DNA of 64,000 bases from Halichoerus grypus (lineage: Eukaryota > Chordata > Mammalia > Carnivora > Phocidae). The DNA lies in contig NC_135712.1 in the NCBI RefSeq assembly GCF_964656455.1, positions 69,693,239-69,757,238 of the forward strand. The letters run 5' to 3'. A program made the position numbers and the translations under genes. The notes under the pieces are model-generated. The model ran no database searches. It saw nothing but the letters and a program-made list of their open reading frames with translations, and had not been told where the DNA came from. Below are positions 20,601 to 33,600 of the stretch, one piece after another; the first letter of the stretch is position 1; each line of letters starts with the position of its first letter.

Positions 20601-23600
20601 TGAGTATAGAATTCAACATGATCATCTCAATCATACTCAGAGAAACACACCCTAGTAGCATTTTTTACTATGAGGAATGAAAATAAAATACTGAAAAACA
20701 GAACTACAAAGACTCCTCCATGTGCTGAGCTTGATTTTATTACTAAACAGAGTAAAACTGGCTTGTTGGTGACCAGTACAAACACTCAGCATGCGGTGAA
20801 CAGACCTGGGTGCTGGCCCAGGGTTGTGGGACGCCTACAAGTGGTGAGGTCTGGGCCAGGCAACAACCTCTTTCCTGGCTCATTCCTCCCTATTAACAAA
20901 AAAAGAACGGGCCAGAAAGCAGGACCAAACCTGGGGGTGGGCTGAGGAGAGGGAAGTGTTCGGAGAAAGCCAGGTAAATCAGGGAGGGTCACAGAATGAG
21001 GAGAGCCTACGGATCAAGGAAGCTTACTACCCGGAGGCCAGGTGTACTGACTGATTTGATCTTTCTCTCAAAATCATGTCAAGCCCATCTTCGAGTCCAG
21101 GTTACTAATATGTATGAAATGAATCTGGAGTGGTAAAGGGCCTTACAGATCACCCAGACCCTCTGGCTCACAGACGAAGAAATTAAATAAGTAAATCAAA
21201 ACACAATTGGACTGGAGAACAGGAAAATATTCTTCAACACATAACATATAATAACTCTAGGACATAAGATGTTGGACTCAAACAGACATTTTTTATCACC
21301 CATTATAGTTTTCTGAATGTAACATACTTAATAAAAGCATGATAATAAAGAGAATACCCACATGCCCAGCCTTATCAGAGGTTTTCAAGAGTCATCTTAT
21401 TCTTTAGTGTTTCATTCAGAACTTATCAACACTTCAAAACTTGTACTGAGAAGGGAAACTGTTCACCTTTATAGTCTCTGGACAGAATTCTGACAAATAT
21501 TTACAATAAGTTTTATGTTACACATTTTCAAAAGTGACCATTATTATATCCCTGATTTTCTTTACAAGTCAAAGAGAAGTGGGGGTGTTTAGATACAGGT
21601 CAGAATACCCAGAAGTAGGGGAGAACAAAGGAAGAGGAGGAGGTCTAGGTTTCTGCTCTTCTCCTGGGGCAGAGGGACCTGAGAAGTCCACTGTGAACCT
21701 ATGAGTCGATGTATTTATTCATTTTCCTTCACTCTGTTCTAAGTAAACAACTAATTTTTTAGCAGAAGTAGCAGTGTATGAGGAACCTGTCTAAAAGTGG
21801 TGGTGGTGGTGGTGACGGTGGCAGAGACTTGGGTGGAAGGCAGAAGGGGAGAGGAAGAGGGGGCCTCCAGGGATTGTCCACTTCCTCTTTCGGACTGGGG
21901 AGACTGAGAGGGAGGAAGGATGTGTTAAGAACCCCAGTCTAACCACCCTAGAAAAATACCCAGTCCTTTAAATTTGTATTTTTTTCTGTTTCCTGCCTTC
22001 ACATAGCACAGCTCTGGTAGGAACAGGGACAGGCTGGCCCACAATCAATCCTGTTAACCATTGCTTGGCAAATGCTAAATCAAATGCGCATTTTAAGGCA
22101 GACTGTATTTTGCTGACTGTTGGCAGGTACATTGGGAAAGAACTTCAGTGTATGGACTTTACATCTGAGACAGATGATGGCTCTCTAAAGCCCGGAATGC
22201 AAGTACAAGGACCGTAAAGCTGGTGAACAGTACTTTGAACGGGTTTGACATTGGCCGCGTGTGCTCACATGTCGTCCTGTTTGGGGATGTTTGCAGCACT
22301 CTTCTCCTGAGCTACGTGGTGCCTCTTTTGACTCTTCTCTTTTCTCTGGTTCCCATTCCCTGCACTAACCTGTGCTACATTCTTTTGATTCAGGACATGG
22401 TGGTACAGCACTGGGGCAGGCCGTGGGCATGCTTGTGTGATGTGATGATCAGGTAGGAACATCTCCCAACAGACAGAAGGAAGCACTGACCGACTGTTAG
22501 TGTGTGCCTCTGAATATTAGAACCTGCTTATTAATATGGAGAAAATGCATCCTATTTGATTAGAAACCTTACTAAGGCTCTCTATGTTTAAAATGGTTTG
22601 TTCTAAAAGAAATGATGAACTTTTAGAAAACAATAGGATATAATAATGAAAAATCTGCTTTGAATTTGTCCACAGGAACAAAAAAAGATCCTTGCTAACT
22701 ACCATAAATGCAAATTTCAGTTCTTTTTATAACTCGGGTTAAAAAAAAACAAACCCACAAAAGAAAACAGTGAAAAATAAATAAAATTACAATCTACTTA
22801 ATAAAAGGGGAAAAAAACAATCGTGGGACTTCACTGCGACTCATGCAGATGCTCTATGGAGCCGGGCTCGTTCTCTTCCACCTTGCAGCACGTACAAGGG
22901 CTGAAAAGGGAAGGCTGCCCATGGGATGAGCGGTGCTGTGACCTCCTCAACAAAAGGTTAGCTAAGAGAGAGGACCAGGGCACCACGTAAAGGGAGAGTC
23001 ACTGTCGTGAAAGCTGTTAGGACAAGGGCTTAAGTTCAAGAGCAACACTGGGGTTGAGTCCAGGAGCCAGTCCTGGGGTTCTGATGGGAAGGCGATAGAG
23101 AATTAAGAAGGTGATAGGAAAGAGTCATGTTTTTCCCCGTGAAGGGTGGACACCAAACAGGATGACAGGAACTGTAAGGGTTATGGTTAATGAAACAAAG
23201 TATCAAATAGCACCAAGTGGTTATTTCTTTAAGTGGATCTGTGTCTCATGTCATTAAATATAGTATTTTTTAAGAGTACCATGCTTAGTTGGTTTAACAT
23301 AATTGTTTTTGAAAGGATAACCGAATAAAAAGTGTATCAAGTTCATGTCTCTTAATCACATCTATAAAGTTTAACTACTTGTACTATTAAAGGGCAAGGA
23401 AGCTGTATCTGAGGAACCTGGAGACAATAAATCTCAAGGGCAGGACAAATGCCTAGAAATGGCCTCTTGTGTGCTAAATTCCAAAGTATTAGAGCTTAGT
23501 AGAAAAACTAGTGAAATCTGAGCGCAGTCTGTGATCTAGTTAACAGCACTGTCCCAGTGCTGGTCAGTTTGGATGACACACTATGTTTATGTAGATGATG

Positions 23601-26600
23601 TTAGCAGTACCGGAACCAGGGTCAAGTGTACACAGTGGCACAGGGAGTTACTATTAGAGATGTGTGCTATTTTTACAACATTTTTCTAAGCCTAAATTAT
23701 TTCAAAATAAACATTTTTAAAAAGTATTAAAGTAAATGTTAAAAAACCTGAAACCGAAGGAAGCATTCTCAGTCTGAGATGCACTCATTTTGAAGCCCAG
23801 ACCCTTACGTATGAAGATATATACGAGTCAAACAGCAAGTAGGAATGTTTAGGAAAATGTCCACATAACTATTGATTACTTAGCTTTAAGTATTATAATA
23901 TATTTAAATTTATATGTGTATTACTTCTTTGCTTGGTCCTTGGAAATAATTAAGGAAAACTGCTCAGAAGTACACTGACTGACGCTAGTAACACAACACC
24001 GTGTTAGTAATTATACCAACTTCGCTTAAAGCCAGTCCTGTAAGGTTTCAGATACTCGTACATCTGAAAAATTTTAGAAAAATAATACCCAAGCCTATTT
24101 AGGCAATATAAGAAATGATAAATTTATTACCTGAGGTACACCAATTTTTCTGCAAGCTTCCAGGAAATTCTCCACATTCCGCCTGCATTTTGCCATTGTT
24201 AATTTAGGCTACAAAGGAAGGAAAATGTGGTGTTACTACCAAAGTTTAAAAATACTCTTGCCAACTGCTTTGTAAATTCAACATTCTAGGCCACAGGGTC
24301 AACAAACTTTTTCCTAGAGGATCAGATAATAAATATGTTAGTCTTTAGGGCCACATGTGATCTGCTAAGAGCTTCAAGGCAACCACAGACAATATATAAG
24401 CAAATAGGTATTCCAGTAAAACTTTATTTACAATTTACTTTTAGACAATTTACTTTGATTTTTGTAAGGCAAGTGCAAAATACAGAGAAATTTTACAGAA
24501 ATAGTTGTTTAAATTTTTCTATCCATTTAAAACAATATACACTGAAGAAAATTTGTAATGATAGGAAAGAAATTACCCACAGTCCTATCATTCAAATATA
24601 ATCACAGTCAACACTTTAGTTCATTTCCTTGCAATCTTTACTAAAGAAGATAATTAAAAAAAAAAAAAAATCAACAGCTTCTGCTCATAAATATACTACC
24701 GATGCATCATGTCTCTCTACTCAGTGGTAATACTGAAATGTTTTTAAACATTGGAATTTTAAAAGACTGGATTAAAGAACCTGTTTTCCAAAGGGTGCAA
24801 ATCTCCTGCAGGAAATTTCCCTAACTTCTAATTAGTAAACTAGCTTGTTTTTCTGAAAAGGTCTTTTGCTAACAACAGAGTTGTATCACATGACCTAAAG
24901 TGAAAAGGTTTTTCACCTAGTGGGTTATGTATGGGTTATAATGTAAGGAAGAAATATGAATTCCATTTCCCAGAATGATTAACAAATTCAAGTGTTCAAT
25001 TTCGTGGCTGGTTTCCAGTATGTTTAAGCATCAGGCATGGAAGCAGAATGTCTGCACGAACTCTGCCTTAGAGATTTTACACAGGTAAGCAGATGGAAGC
25101 CTGCACCACCTCTAGAAAACAAAGGTTTCACCTGGGTTTTCTTCAAAGATGGAATATGATACTCCATCACGAGATGAGGGGAAATGAGATAAATAAATAT
25201 ATAATAGTGTTTGAGGAACTATAATCTCGGCCTGAGAAAGGTAGCAGGGGCTAGGACTGTGTTTATTATAAAAAATAAAAAGGTGGGGGGCGCCTGGGTG
25301 GCTCAGTCGTTAAGCAGCTGCCTTCGGCTCAGGTCATGATCCCAGGGTCCTAGGATCGAGCCCCACATCGGGCTCCCTGCTTGGTGGGAAGCCTGCTTCT
25401 CCCTCTCCCTCTCCCACTCCCCCTGCTTGTGTTCCCTCTCTTGCTGTGTCTCTGTCAAATAATAAATAAACAAAAATCTTAAAAAAAATAAAATAAAAAG
25501 GTGGGATGAAAGGAAAATAATAATAATAAAAAAATTTTTTTTAAGGGGCATCTGGGTGGCTCAGGCGGTTAAGTGTGCGACTCCTGATTGTGGCTCAGGT
25601 CATGATCTCAGGGTCATATGAAGCCCTGCATTGGCTCCGCACCCAGAAGGCAGTCTGCTTGAGATTCTCTCTCCCTCTCCCTTTGCCCCTCCTCCCTGCC
25701 CTGCTTTCGCACGCCCTCTCTCTCTAAAATAAACAAATCTTTAAAAAAAAAGTTTAAGTGAAAATAAATTTACAAAAAATTTTTTAAAGATTTTATTTTT
25801 AGGTAATCTCTACACCCAGCGTGGGGCTTAAACTCACAACAGTGAGATCAAGAGTTGCATGCTCCACTGACCGAGCCAGCCAGGCACTCCAATAATAAGT
25901 TTTAAATTTCAAATTGAAAAACTCAAAAAGGTCCAGAAAGAGGACAGGAATTAGGTTTCTAAGAGAGCACCCTCTGCCAAGCTGTTCATCATTGAGGTAA
26001 GAAAGTTTTTTTATTTTCTGTTTTTTTAGAAGAGAGTGAAACATAAATGGTAGACTCATGATCTACTTAACAGGAGAAAAACCACCATGGCGGTTCACAC
26101 TGGCTAACTCACACTGGAGCTGGGCTCCTTCTCTTCCAACCTTTTACATGTGAAAGAGCAGGGTGTTCACTGCACCAGCGATGCTGTGGTCTTCTCAATT
26201 CCTGGCTAAAGAGGGAGACGTAAGGTAAACTGAGGCACAAAGGAAAAGTCACTGTGGTGAAAGCTATTAGGACAAGGGCTTAACTTTAAGGGAAGTTGGG
26301 CAAATAAACATAAGACAACTGCTTTGTACTTAGGAGAATTTTTCATTGGCTAGAAATTCCCTCTCCCTATATCAGTTTCCCTTTCTGCCTGTAAAAATGG
26401 ACACAGAAACCATGTAACTAGCTTCTCTTATTACCAAAGGACCTTAGCTAATAAGCAAACTAGTATGTTGATCTGAGTTTGGGAGGGAAGGCTGGGGGTG
26501 TGTGAAAAGGGTACCATGGACTTCAGCAAAAGAAAGGGACTGGGAATTTCAGTCTACAAAAGAAAAACCCCTGAATTTCGGAAATTCCACCATTCAGATG

Positions 26601-29600
26601 CCAACATCCATGGGAGGGGAGAGTGAAATAGGTCTGACTACATATGAAGAAGAACAACTTGGTTTCTATGCAAAAGAAAGGCTAAAAGGATGGAATTCAT
26701 GTTGTTAAGTTAAAACTGGTCCAGGAATCACCCCCATCTCAGAAAAAAAAGAAAAGGCTCAGAACAGTGATCATGGAAACCAACTCAACATTACCTCCAT
26801 GAAGGCTACTAGCACCTCAAGACATAAAAGATGTCTCTGTGTTTGCTGGGAGTGGGGATGTGGGGGGGGGCAGCCAAAGAGAAAATGTCCTTTGAGATTT
26901 CCCCTTAGACAGCAGGGTTCTGACTGATGAAGATGAAGAGGAAGGAGGAACAATCAGCTCTCTCCCCAGTCATTTCTTCCTTTAGCATTTATCCAAATTC
27001 CAGGGACGCAGAACAGTATTTCATAAATGGGATCAAACGCCTTACAGTCTGGTGAAAGTTTGTGAATCTACTCTGGAGAAGAATACACATGCACGCAAAT
27101 TAGGGAGTTCATGGAGCCCAAAGAGCCCTAGGAATGCTTAATCCCAGGTTACAAATGTGTCCAACAGAATGGCTAGTCCAAAGGACCCATGCTATAGATA
27201 CCTTATCACTCTGGAGTGCAGAAGAACTCATGATTTTGCCTTAAGTCAAGTCTCACAGAACCTGCTAACCCCAAAAGCTTTTCCAGAAGTTTGGATGACA
27301 TACCATATGGTTTTGGAGAGCTGTGTTCTAGCCTTTCTAACTCTTTAATGTACAGGCTGATCTGAATAAGAAATCTTATGCAGGTTTTGGAGAACAAAGT
27401 AATTTCAACAAGAGCATAATCTATACCAAAAGGAACAAGAAATAAACAATTTCCCACTATTCTGAAACTTGAAATGATTCAGAAGTTTTTCAGGTCATGT
27501 ACCTTGGTGATATGGTTTATTCAGTGAGTTGTCATATTACAATATTTTTAGTGATTTTTGATATGATTCACTGGTACATTTCTAAGAATGTGAACTGTAC
27601 TACACAACACCTATGACTATTAAACCAAACAGCAGTTTATCAAACATCACTGACCCTCCCAAAATAACAAAGAAAGATGAATTATAACCTATTATTTGCA
27701 AACACACATGACTTTCTGCATTTCTTTTGAAATACTTGGACATAAGACCTCCCCTTATAATGAGGGGTCATTTTTTTTTGAATTGGGGGAAGAAATCCTG
27801 GTTCTTACAATATATCAAGAAAGTGCTTTTTTAAGTTATATACTCAGAGTTGTAATTAGCCACTTTTCAAAGAATTACAATAAATCATGCTTTAATGCAG
27901 CCATAAAGAAACTGCTATGGTTTTTCATTTGTATGTGGCTTTAATTTTATATTCTCCTTACAAAAAAACTTCTACTAAGAAAGTAAGTTACAAAGCTCTC
28001 TGTATGGTCAGAAGAACAAAATAAAGGAAGCAATATAGCCTAATACAAAGGAAGGCAATCCATAGGAAGAAAAGTAGATGTAAATATTTATACTGAAATC
28101 GAGTACTAGAACAGAAACCCCATTAACACAATATTGGCTTATTTATAAAATCACTATCACAATTTCAAAGTAGGGTTTTTTGGTCTGTTTTTTTTTGTTT
28201 GTTTTTGCTTTTAATTAAAATGCTGAACAATTTTCAACTGGTTGACTCAAAGTCCACTTGTTTTCTACCCCCAAATGTTATAATTTGGGAAGTGTTAGTA
28301 TTTGTGTTTCTCTTAACTTTATAGGTCACTTATTAATAAAAAAAATTCTCTCTTAAACAGTTTTATTTAATAGGCCTACTTGAGTGTTGTTGTTGTTGTT
28401 TTTAAAGTACTCTCAATACCCAGTGTGGGGCTTGAACTCATTATCCGGAGATCAAGAGTTGCACGCTCTACTGACTGAGCCAGCCAGGAGCCCCTTAATA
28501 GGCCTACTTGCTTTTAAATGTCAAAGATATTTCATGAAAGACTTCTTTTGGGGTGCCTGGGTGGCTCAGTCATTAAGCGTCTGCCTTTGGCTCAGGTCAC
28601 GATCCCAGGATCCCGGGATCAAGCCCCACACCGGGCTCCCTGCTTGGCAGGAAGCCTGCTTCTCCCTCTCTCCCCCTGCTTGTGTTCCCTCTCTCACTGT
28701 CTCTCTCTGTCAAATAAATAAATAAAATCTTGAAAAAAAAAAAAAGAAAGACTTCTTTTGTTTTTTGGTTTTTAAAAGAGAAATTAATGTTCTTGAGAGA
28801 CTGGACCACTTGTAACTCATCTTATACCTTTTGTCCTGGCCGAATGCCTGGCACTGGATGAGTTAAGTTTTGTTGTTGACTTCACTAGCAAGTTTTAAAT
28901 TCTCTCATCTCATGTTATACCCGTATTTCTTTGACTAACAAGAAGATCCACGTGTTTCATTTCTTTAGGCAGTTAAGTATTTGTAAAATAGTTTTATTTT
29001 TCCTATAGATATTTTACATTCTTACATGGAAGGCACTGTTTTCTGGTAATCAATGTAAAGAACCTCAGTCACCCTCACTCTCAAATTCCACTTTGTACAT
29101 TAGCTGTTTGCTACTTCCCATGTATTCCCTCTGGAAATGAAAAATGACAGATTTGTCCTTTTTTCAAATCATTAAAACAATTTTTTCCCCTTGAACTCAG
29201 TTGACAGAAACGGGGAAGAATGCAAAGTATGAATAAACCCTTTCCTTACTGGTGTTGCCAAATAGTACATCAATTCCTATTCTCTTAATCACCACCTTTA
29301 GGACCAGGACCAAGTCTTTCCAGTCTCTGGGAGCCCAGCTGACTTTGGTAGGGATACTGTTCCTCTCTGCCTCTCCTACACGAAACTGAAGGCCTGTTGT
29401 CAGAGGTCACTAAATAAAAAGTGGCTACCAATTTTCCTTAGAAGCAAATGCAACCCTCTATTTGTGGGTGTGCCTGAGGGGATACGGCCACATCATCCCC
29501 GTTGGGACTTTGGTAACAAAGCAGCTTTTATAATTAGAAGAATACAAGGTCCTTGGGAGGGATAAATGATTCGTATTAGACAGGCAGCAAGCTGAATGTC

Positions 29601-29863
29601 CAGAAGTGGGCATTTATAGGCCTAGATACAACTGCAATTTGAGTAAAGAATTTGTAACAGGAAGTGCCTGCTAAATAATAACGAATGACCAGAAAATGAG
29701 ATGAGGTCAAACCTTTTGAAAGTTTAGACAATGTTTTAAGCTTACAAATGAATAGCATCCTTGGGAGGTTAGACAATGTTTTAAGCATGTTACAAATGAA
29801 CAGCATCCTTGGGAAGCTTGATTATATTCTGGGTGTGTGTGTGTGTGTGTAAGCTTGATTATA

Positions 29864-29897
<34 letters not shown>

Positions 29898-30559
29898 GCT
29901 TGATTATATTGTGTGTGTGTGTGTGTGTAAGCTTGATTATATTGTGTGTGTGTGTGTGTGTGTGTGTATGCTGGGTGTGGGGAAAGGAGGGAGCACAGCT
30001 ATGAAAGATATTCTTCGAACAACTGGGGAAATGTGAATATAGCTGAGGGATGCTGTTGGTGCTTTACCCAGTAACACTTTATCTAGTCTGTGGATCCATC
30101 CTTACCTTCTACCCCCACTCCCACTGGCTGCTAGTGGCTCACTAGATTCCCTTCTCTTTCAGCCTGATCCCACAGGAAGCATTGTAGTGTTAATCAACAC
30201 CTCACTCCCACCTCAAGGCAGGAGGGCTCAGCTCCCATGTCAGTCAGTCACTGGCTATAGGCTACAGAAAAGAGCAAGGTGGCTTACAACAGTTCTCTGA
30301 AATATGCAGAGGATAAAGTTTTATATTATCTGCAACTTTTACTTTTTTTTAAAAAAGATTTTATTTATTTGTCAGAGAGAGAGAGAGCACAAGCAGGGGG
30401 AGCGGCAGACAGAGGGAGAAGCAGGCTCCCCGCTGAGCAGGGAGCCCGACATGGGGCTCGATCCCAGGACCCTGGGATCATGACCTGAGTGGAAGGCAGA
30501 TGCTTAACCTACTGAGCCACCCAGGTGTCCCTATCCGCAACTTTTAAATAGTGCAATTG

Positions 30560-30615
<56 letters not shown>

Positions 30616-33600
30616 CAAGACTGCAAAATGAAATAAGTGTCAGATCTAGGTAGATGCTTTAAGAGTGTTCCTCGTATTATTCTTTCAACTTTTCTGAAGG
30701 TTTGAAATTCAGGTAATGAAAATTTGAAGGGGGAAAAAAAAGGAGAGTGTGTCAACCCCAAACTAGCTCCTTCTTTTGGGGGTTACCATCCTGATACTGA
30801 CTTCTAGATCTAACCAGCAGTCTAAAGAAAACCTGCCAGTCATCCTGAATGCATATTCTCCCTCATCTTCCACCCAAAGTTCGTCACTAGATCATGTCAA
30901 TTCCACTCCCAAAATAGATTCATCATTCTAAACTGCAATTATAATCACATTTTCTTCCTCAAATTCTTTTGTCTCCACTAAGATAAACTTCTAACTCCCT
31001 GACATGGTACAGAACGCCCTTCTTACACGGCCCTGGGCTTACCTCGTTAGCTGTACCTCCCCCATCTGTAACCACATACTGTGCACCATCTATTCTAAAC
31101 AACTTAAGAATTCCTTGAACATGCCACGATTGTTGCTATCTTTTGAACCTAGGCATATTATGCCCAGGATGCCTTTACCCCCTTTCTGTTATGCTGGCAA
31201 ATTTCTTTTTTTTTTTTTTTTTAAATAATCTTCTGAGTCATTTTATTTATTTGTTTTTTTAAAAGTAATCTCAGGGCGCCTGGGTAGCTCAGTCGTTAAG
31301 CATCTGCCTTCGGCTCAGGTCATGATCCCAGGGTCCTGGGATCGAGCCCCGCATCAGGCTCCCTGCTCTGCAGGAAGCCTGCTTCTCCCTCTCCCACTCC
31401 CCCTACTTGTGTTTCTCTCTGTCAAATAAATAAATAAAATCTTAAAAAAAAAAAAATGTAATCTCTATCTTGATGAAGTACCAATAGTTCATTTTTGCTT
31501 TTGTTTCCCTTGCCTCTGGAGACATGTCTAGCAAGAAGTTGCTGCAGCTGAGGTCGAAGAGGTTGCTGCCTGTGTTCTCCTCTAGGATTTTGATGGATTC
31601 CCGTCTCACATTTAGATCTTTCATCCATTTTGATTTTATTTTTGTGTATGCTGTAAGAAAGTGGTCCAGTTTCATTCTTCTGCATGTTGCTGTCCAATTT
31701 TCTCAATACCATTATGCCCAACATGGGGCTCAAACTCACGACCCCGAGATCAAGAGTTGCATGCTCTACTGACTGAGCCAGTGAGGCACCCCTATGCTGG
31801 CAAATTCCTACTCATACTTTAAGAACTAGTTCAAATTCTACCTCCTCTGGGCAGGCTTGCCTGAACTCTCCAGGCAGAGTTAAGTGGTCTCTTTTTTGTA
31901 TTCCTACAGCAACCTCTTACATAGCTCTTTAATTATTGTTTCCATGCTTTTTCTCTAGTAGAATTGAGACCTGGGAAGACAGGGACTGGACTATTCATAT
32001 TTGTATCCTGAGTATTCTGCATAATGCCTGCCATTGTACATAATAAATGTCTGATGAAAAGCCAGCTTTTTTTTTTTTTTAGCATGATATACTTACTACA
32101 GCTGGTGAGGGGATGTGGATGCTGGGGACAGATCGAGGCCGCACGTGATTGGCCAAATGGCAAAGAACAACGCCATCGGTTAGAGCTGCTCCAAGATCAC
32201 AAGGCAGTGATACTTTCAGTCGGTACTCGATATGCTAAAAAACCAGGAAAATGTGTAACATGTTAACTTGAAGAGTAGCTGACACGGAGGACATAATGGA
32301 GTTACAATGAAATATATTTAATTAGGAATCAGATAAAAAGCAAATAACTTAACTACCATAATCCCTATTTTATCCTTCTATCTCAAACCAGTAACTTAAG
32401 GAGATCTAATAGATACATATGGCAGCCAGGCCACAGTATGTGCAAAATACATGAGAAATTCATTTACAATTTTCTGACTAAAAATACAAAAGAACTAGAT
32501 TCTCTTTCAATTCCAAAATAAAATAAACACTACATGTGATGTTATAGGTCTATGTACTTGTGTCCACACATATAAATTATTATTACTCTTACAAGATTTC
32601 CTTACATGAGGCAGAAAAATTTTTAAATGAGGGCTAGGAATTGAGCTTTATAGAATAACCCATTTCATTTTCCTAGTAAAAGCTGAAAAGAATGTCCTTA
32701 ATAGCAAAATCTCTTTTATGTTTATCACACAATGGGCACTTGTTGATTCTGTTGAAAACTGTAAGCCAAATGAACAAGTGACTAGAGGGTTATGGGCTCC
32801 AGCAATAATACTGCAAAAGTGTAATTCAAAGATAATGTACACACTTTCCGTAGTTGATCTATTAATTCCAGCTCTTCTTCTCTCGGTCTTGAATTCAGTC
32901 TCATTTTGGGATCTGCAGAATCAGTGGTAGGTGCAGAAGATGAAAGAAGTGGTGAAGCATGACCTAAAAAAACATGAATATGTAAGACTGAAAGGCAATT
33001 GCTAGCACTGGAAAAATACTTAGATGCACCTGGTCACAGGTTCCTCACAAGTACAGCACTTCCCACTTCTGGACTGACTCTTAAAAAACAGTTTTTATTA
33101 TGAAAAGTTTCAAATACACGCACTAATAGGGAGAATGGTGTTAAAAATGACCAAATGTCCATTACCCATTTAGTTCAACTAGTTTTGTTTGATTAAAAAT
33201 GTTTTTATTGAAAAATAACAGACATACAGAAATTACACAAATCTCAAGCAGCTCAATAAACTATTATCACAAAGTGGACACAATCAGGTCAATAAATGCA
33301 ACATTACCAACACCGACAAGTCCCTCTCATGCTCCCTGCCCATCAGTACCTAAAGGTTACTTCTAACGACACAGTTTTTTTTTTTTTTAAGATTTTATTT
33401 ATTTATTTGACAGAGAAAGAGATAACAAGAGCAGGAACACAAGCAGGGGGAGTGGGAGAGGGAGAAGCAGGCCTCCCGCCGAGCAGGGAGCCTGATGTGG
33501 GGCTCGATCCCGGAATCCCGGGATCATGACCTGAGCCGAAGGCAGATGCTTAACGACTGAGCCACCCAGGCGCCCCTAACGACACAGGTTTTAACTATGT

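Larger units (their letters stand above)
17633..24130 (-). other. LRCH3: LRCH3 last intron, 6.5 kb, without CAN-SINEs
   Basis: Intron between the last two coding exons. It holds a GGT repeat near 21798-21822, an unidentified repeat copy (22815-23045) and otherwise sequence I cannot assign. Short open frames on both strands have no family resemblance. No CAN-SINE is present, in contrast to the rest of the window. Confidence 0.6.
30960..32062 (+). mobile_element. L2 3' region, interrupted
   Basis: 30960-31189 resembles the L2 coding/3' region (ctaactccctgacatggtac). After the insertion at 31206-31792 it resumes and ends in the L2-like tail gagacctgggaagacaggga, then ataataaatgtctgatgaaa. Old and diverged. 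Confidence 0.6.
24209..32096 (-). other. LRCH3: LRCH3 intron, 7.9 kb
   Basis: It holds a hAT-like element (24290-24450), a second copy of the unidentified repeat (26068-26295), seven SINE copies including those in the composite, GT and CA microsatellite arrays (29722-29969 and 30561-30612) and an L2 3' end interrupted by a chimeric insertion (30960-32062). About 26300-28365 holds nothing I recognise. Confidence 0.65.

Noticed and set aside
22223..22456. 77-codon open frame with a hydrophobic stretch, and an exon-like piece 22396-22453 bordered by attcag and gtagga on the + strand
   Set aside because: It is antisense to LRCH3 in its last intron, with no partner exons or known family. Splice-like borders of this quality are common by chance.
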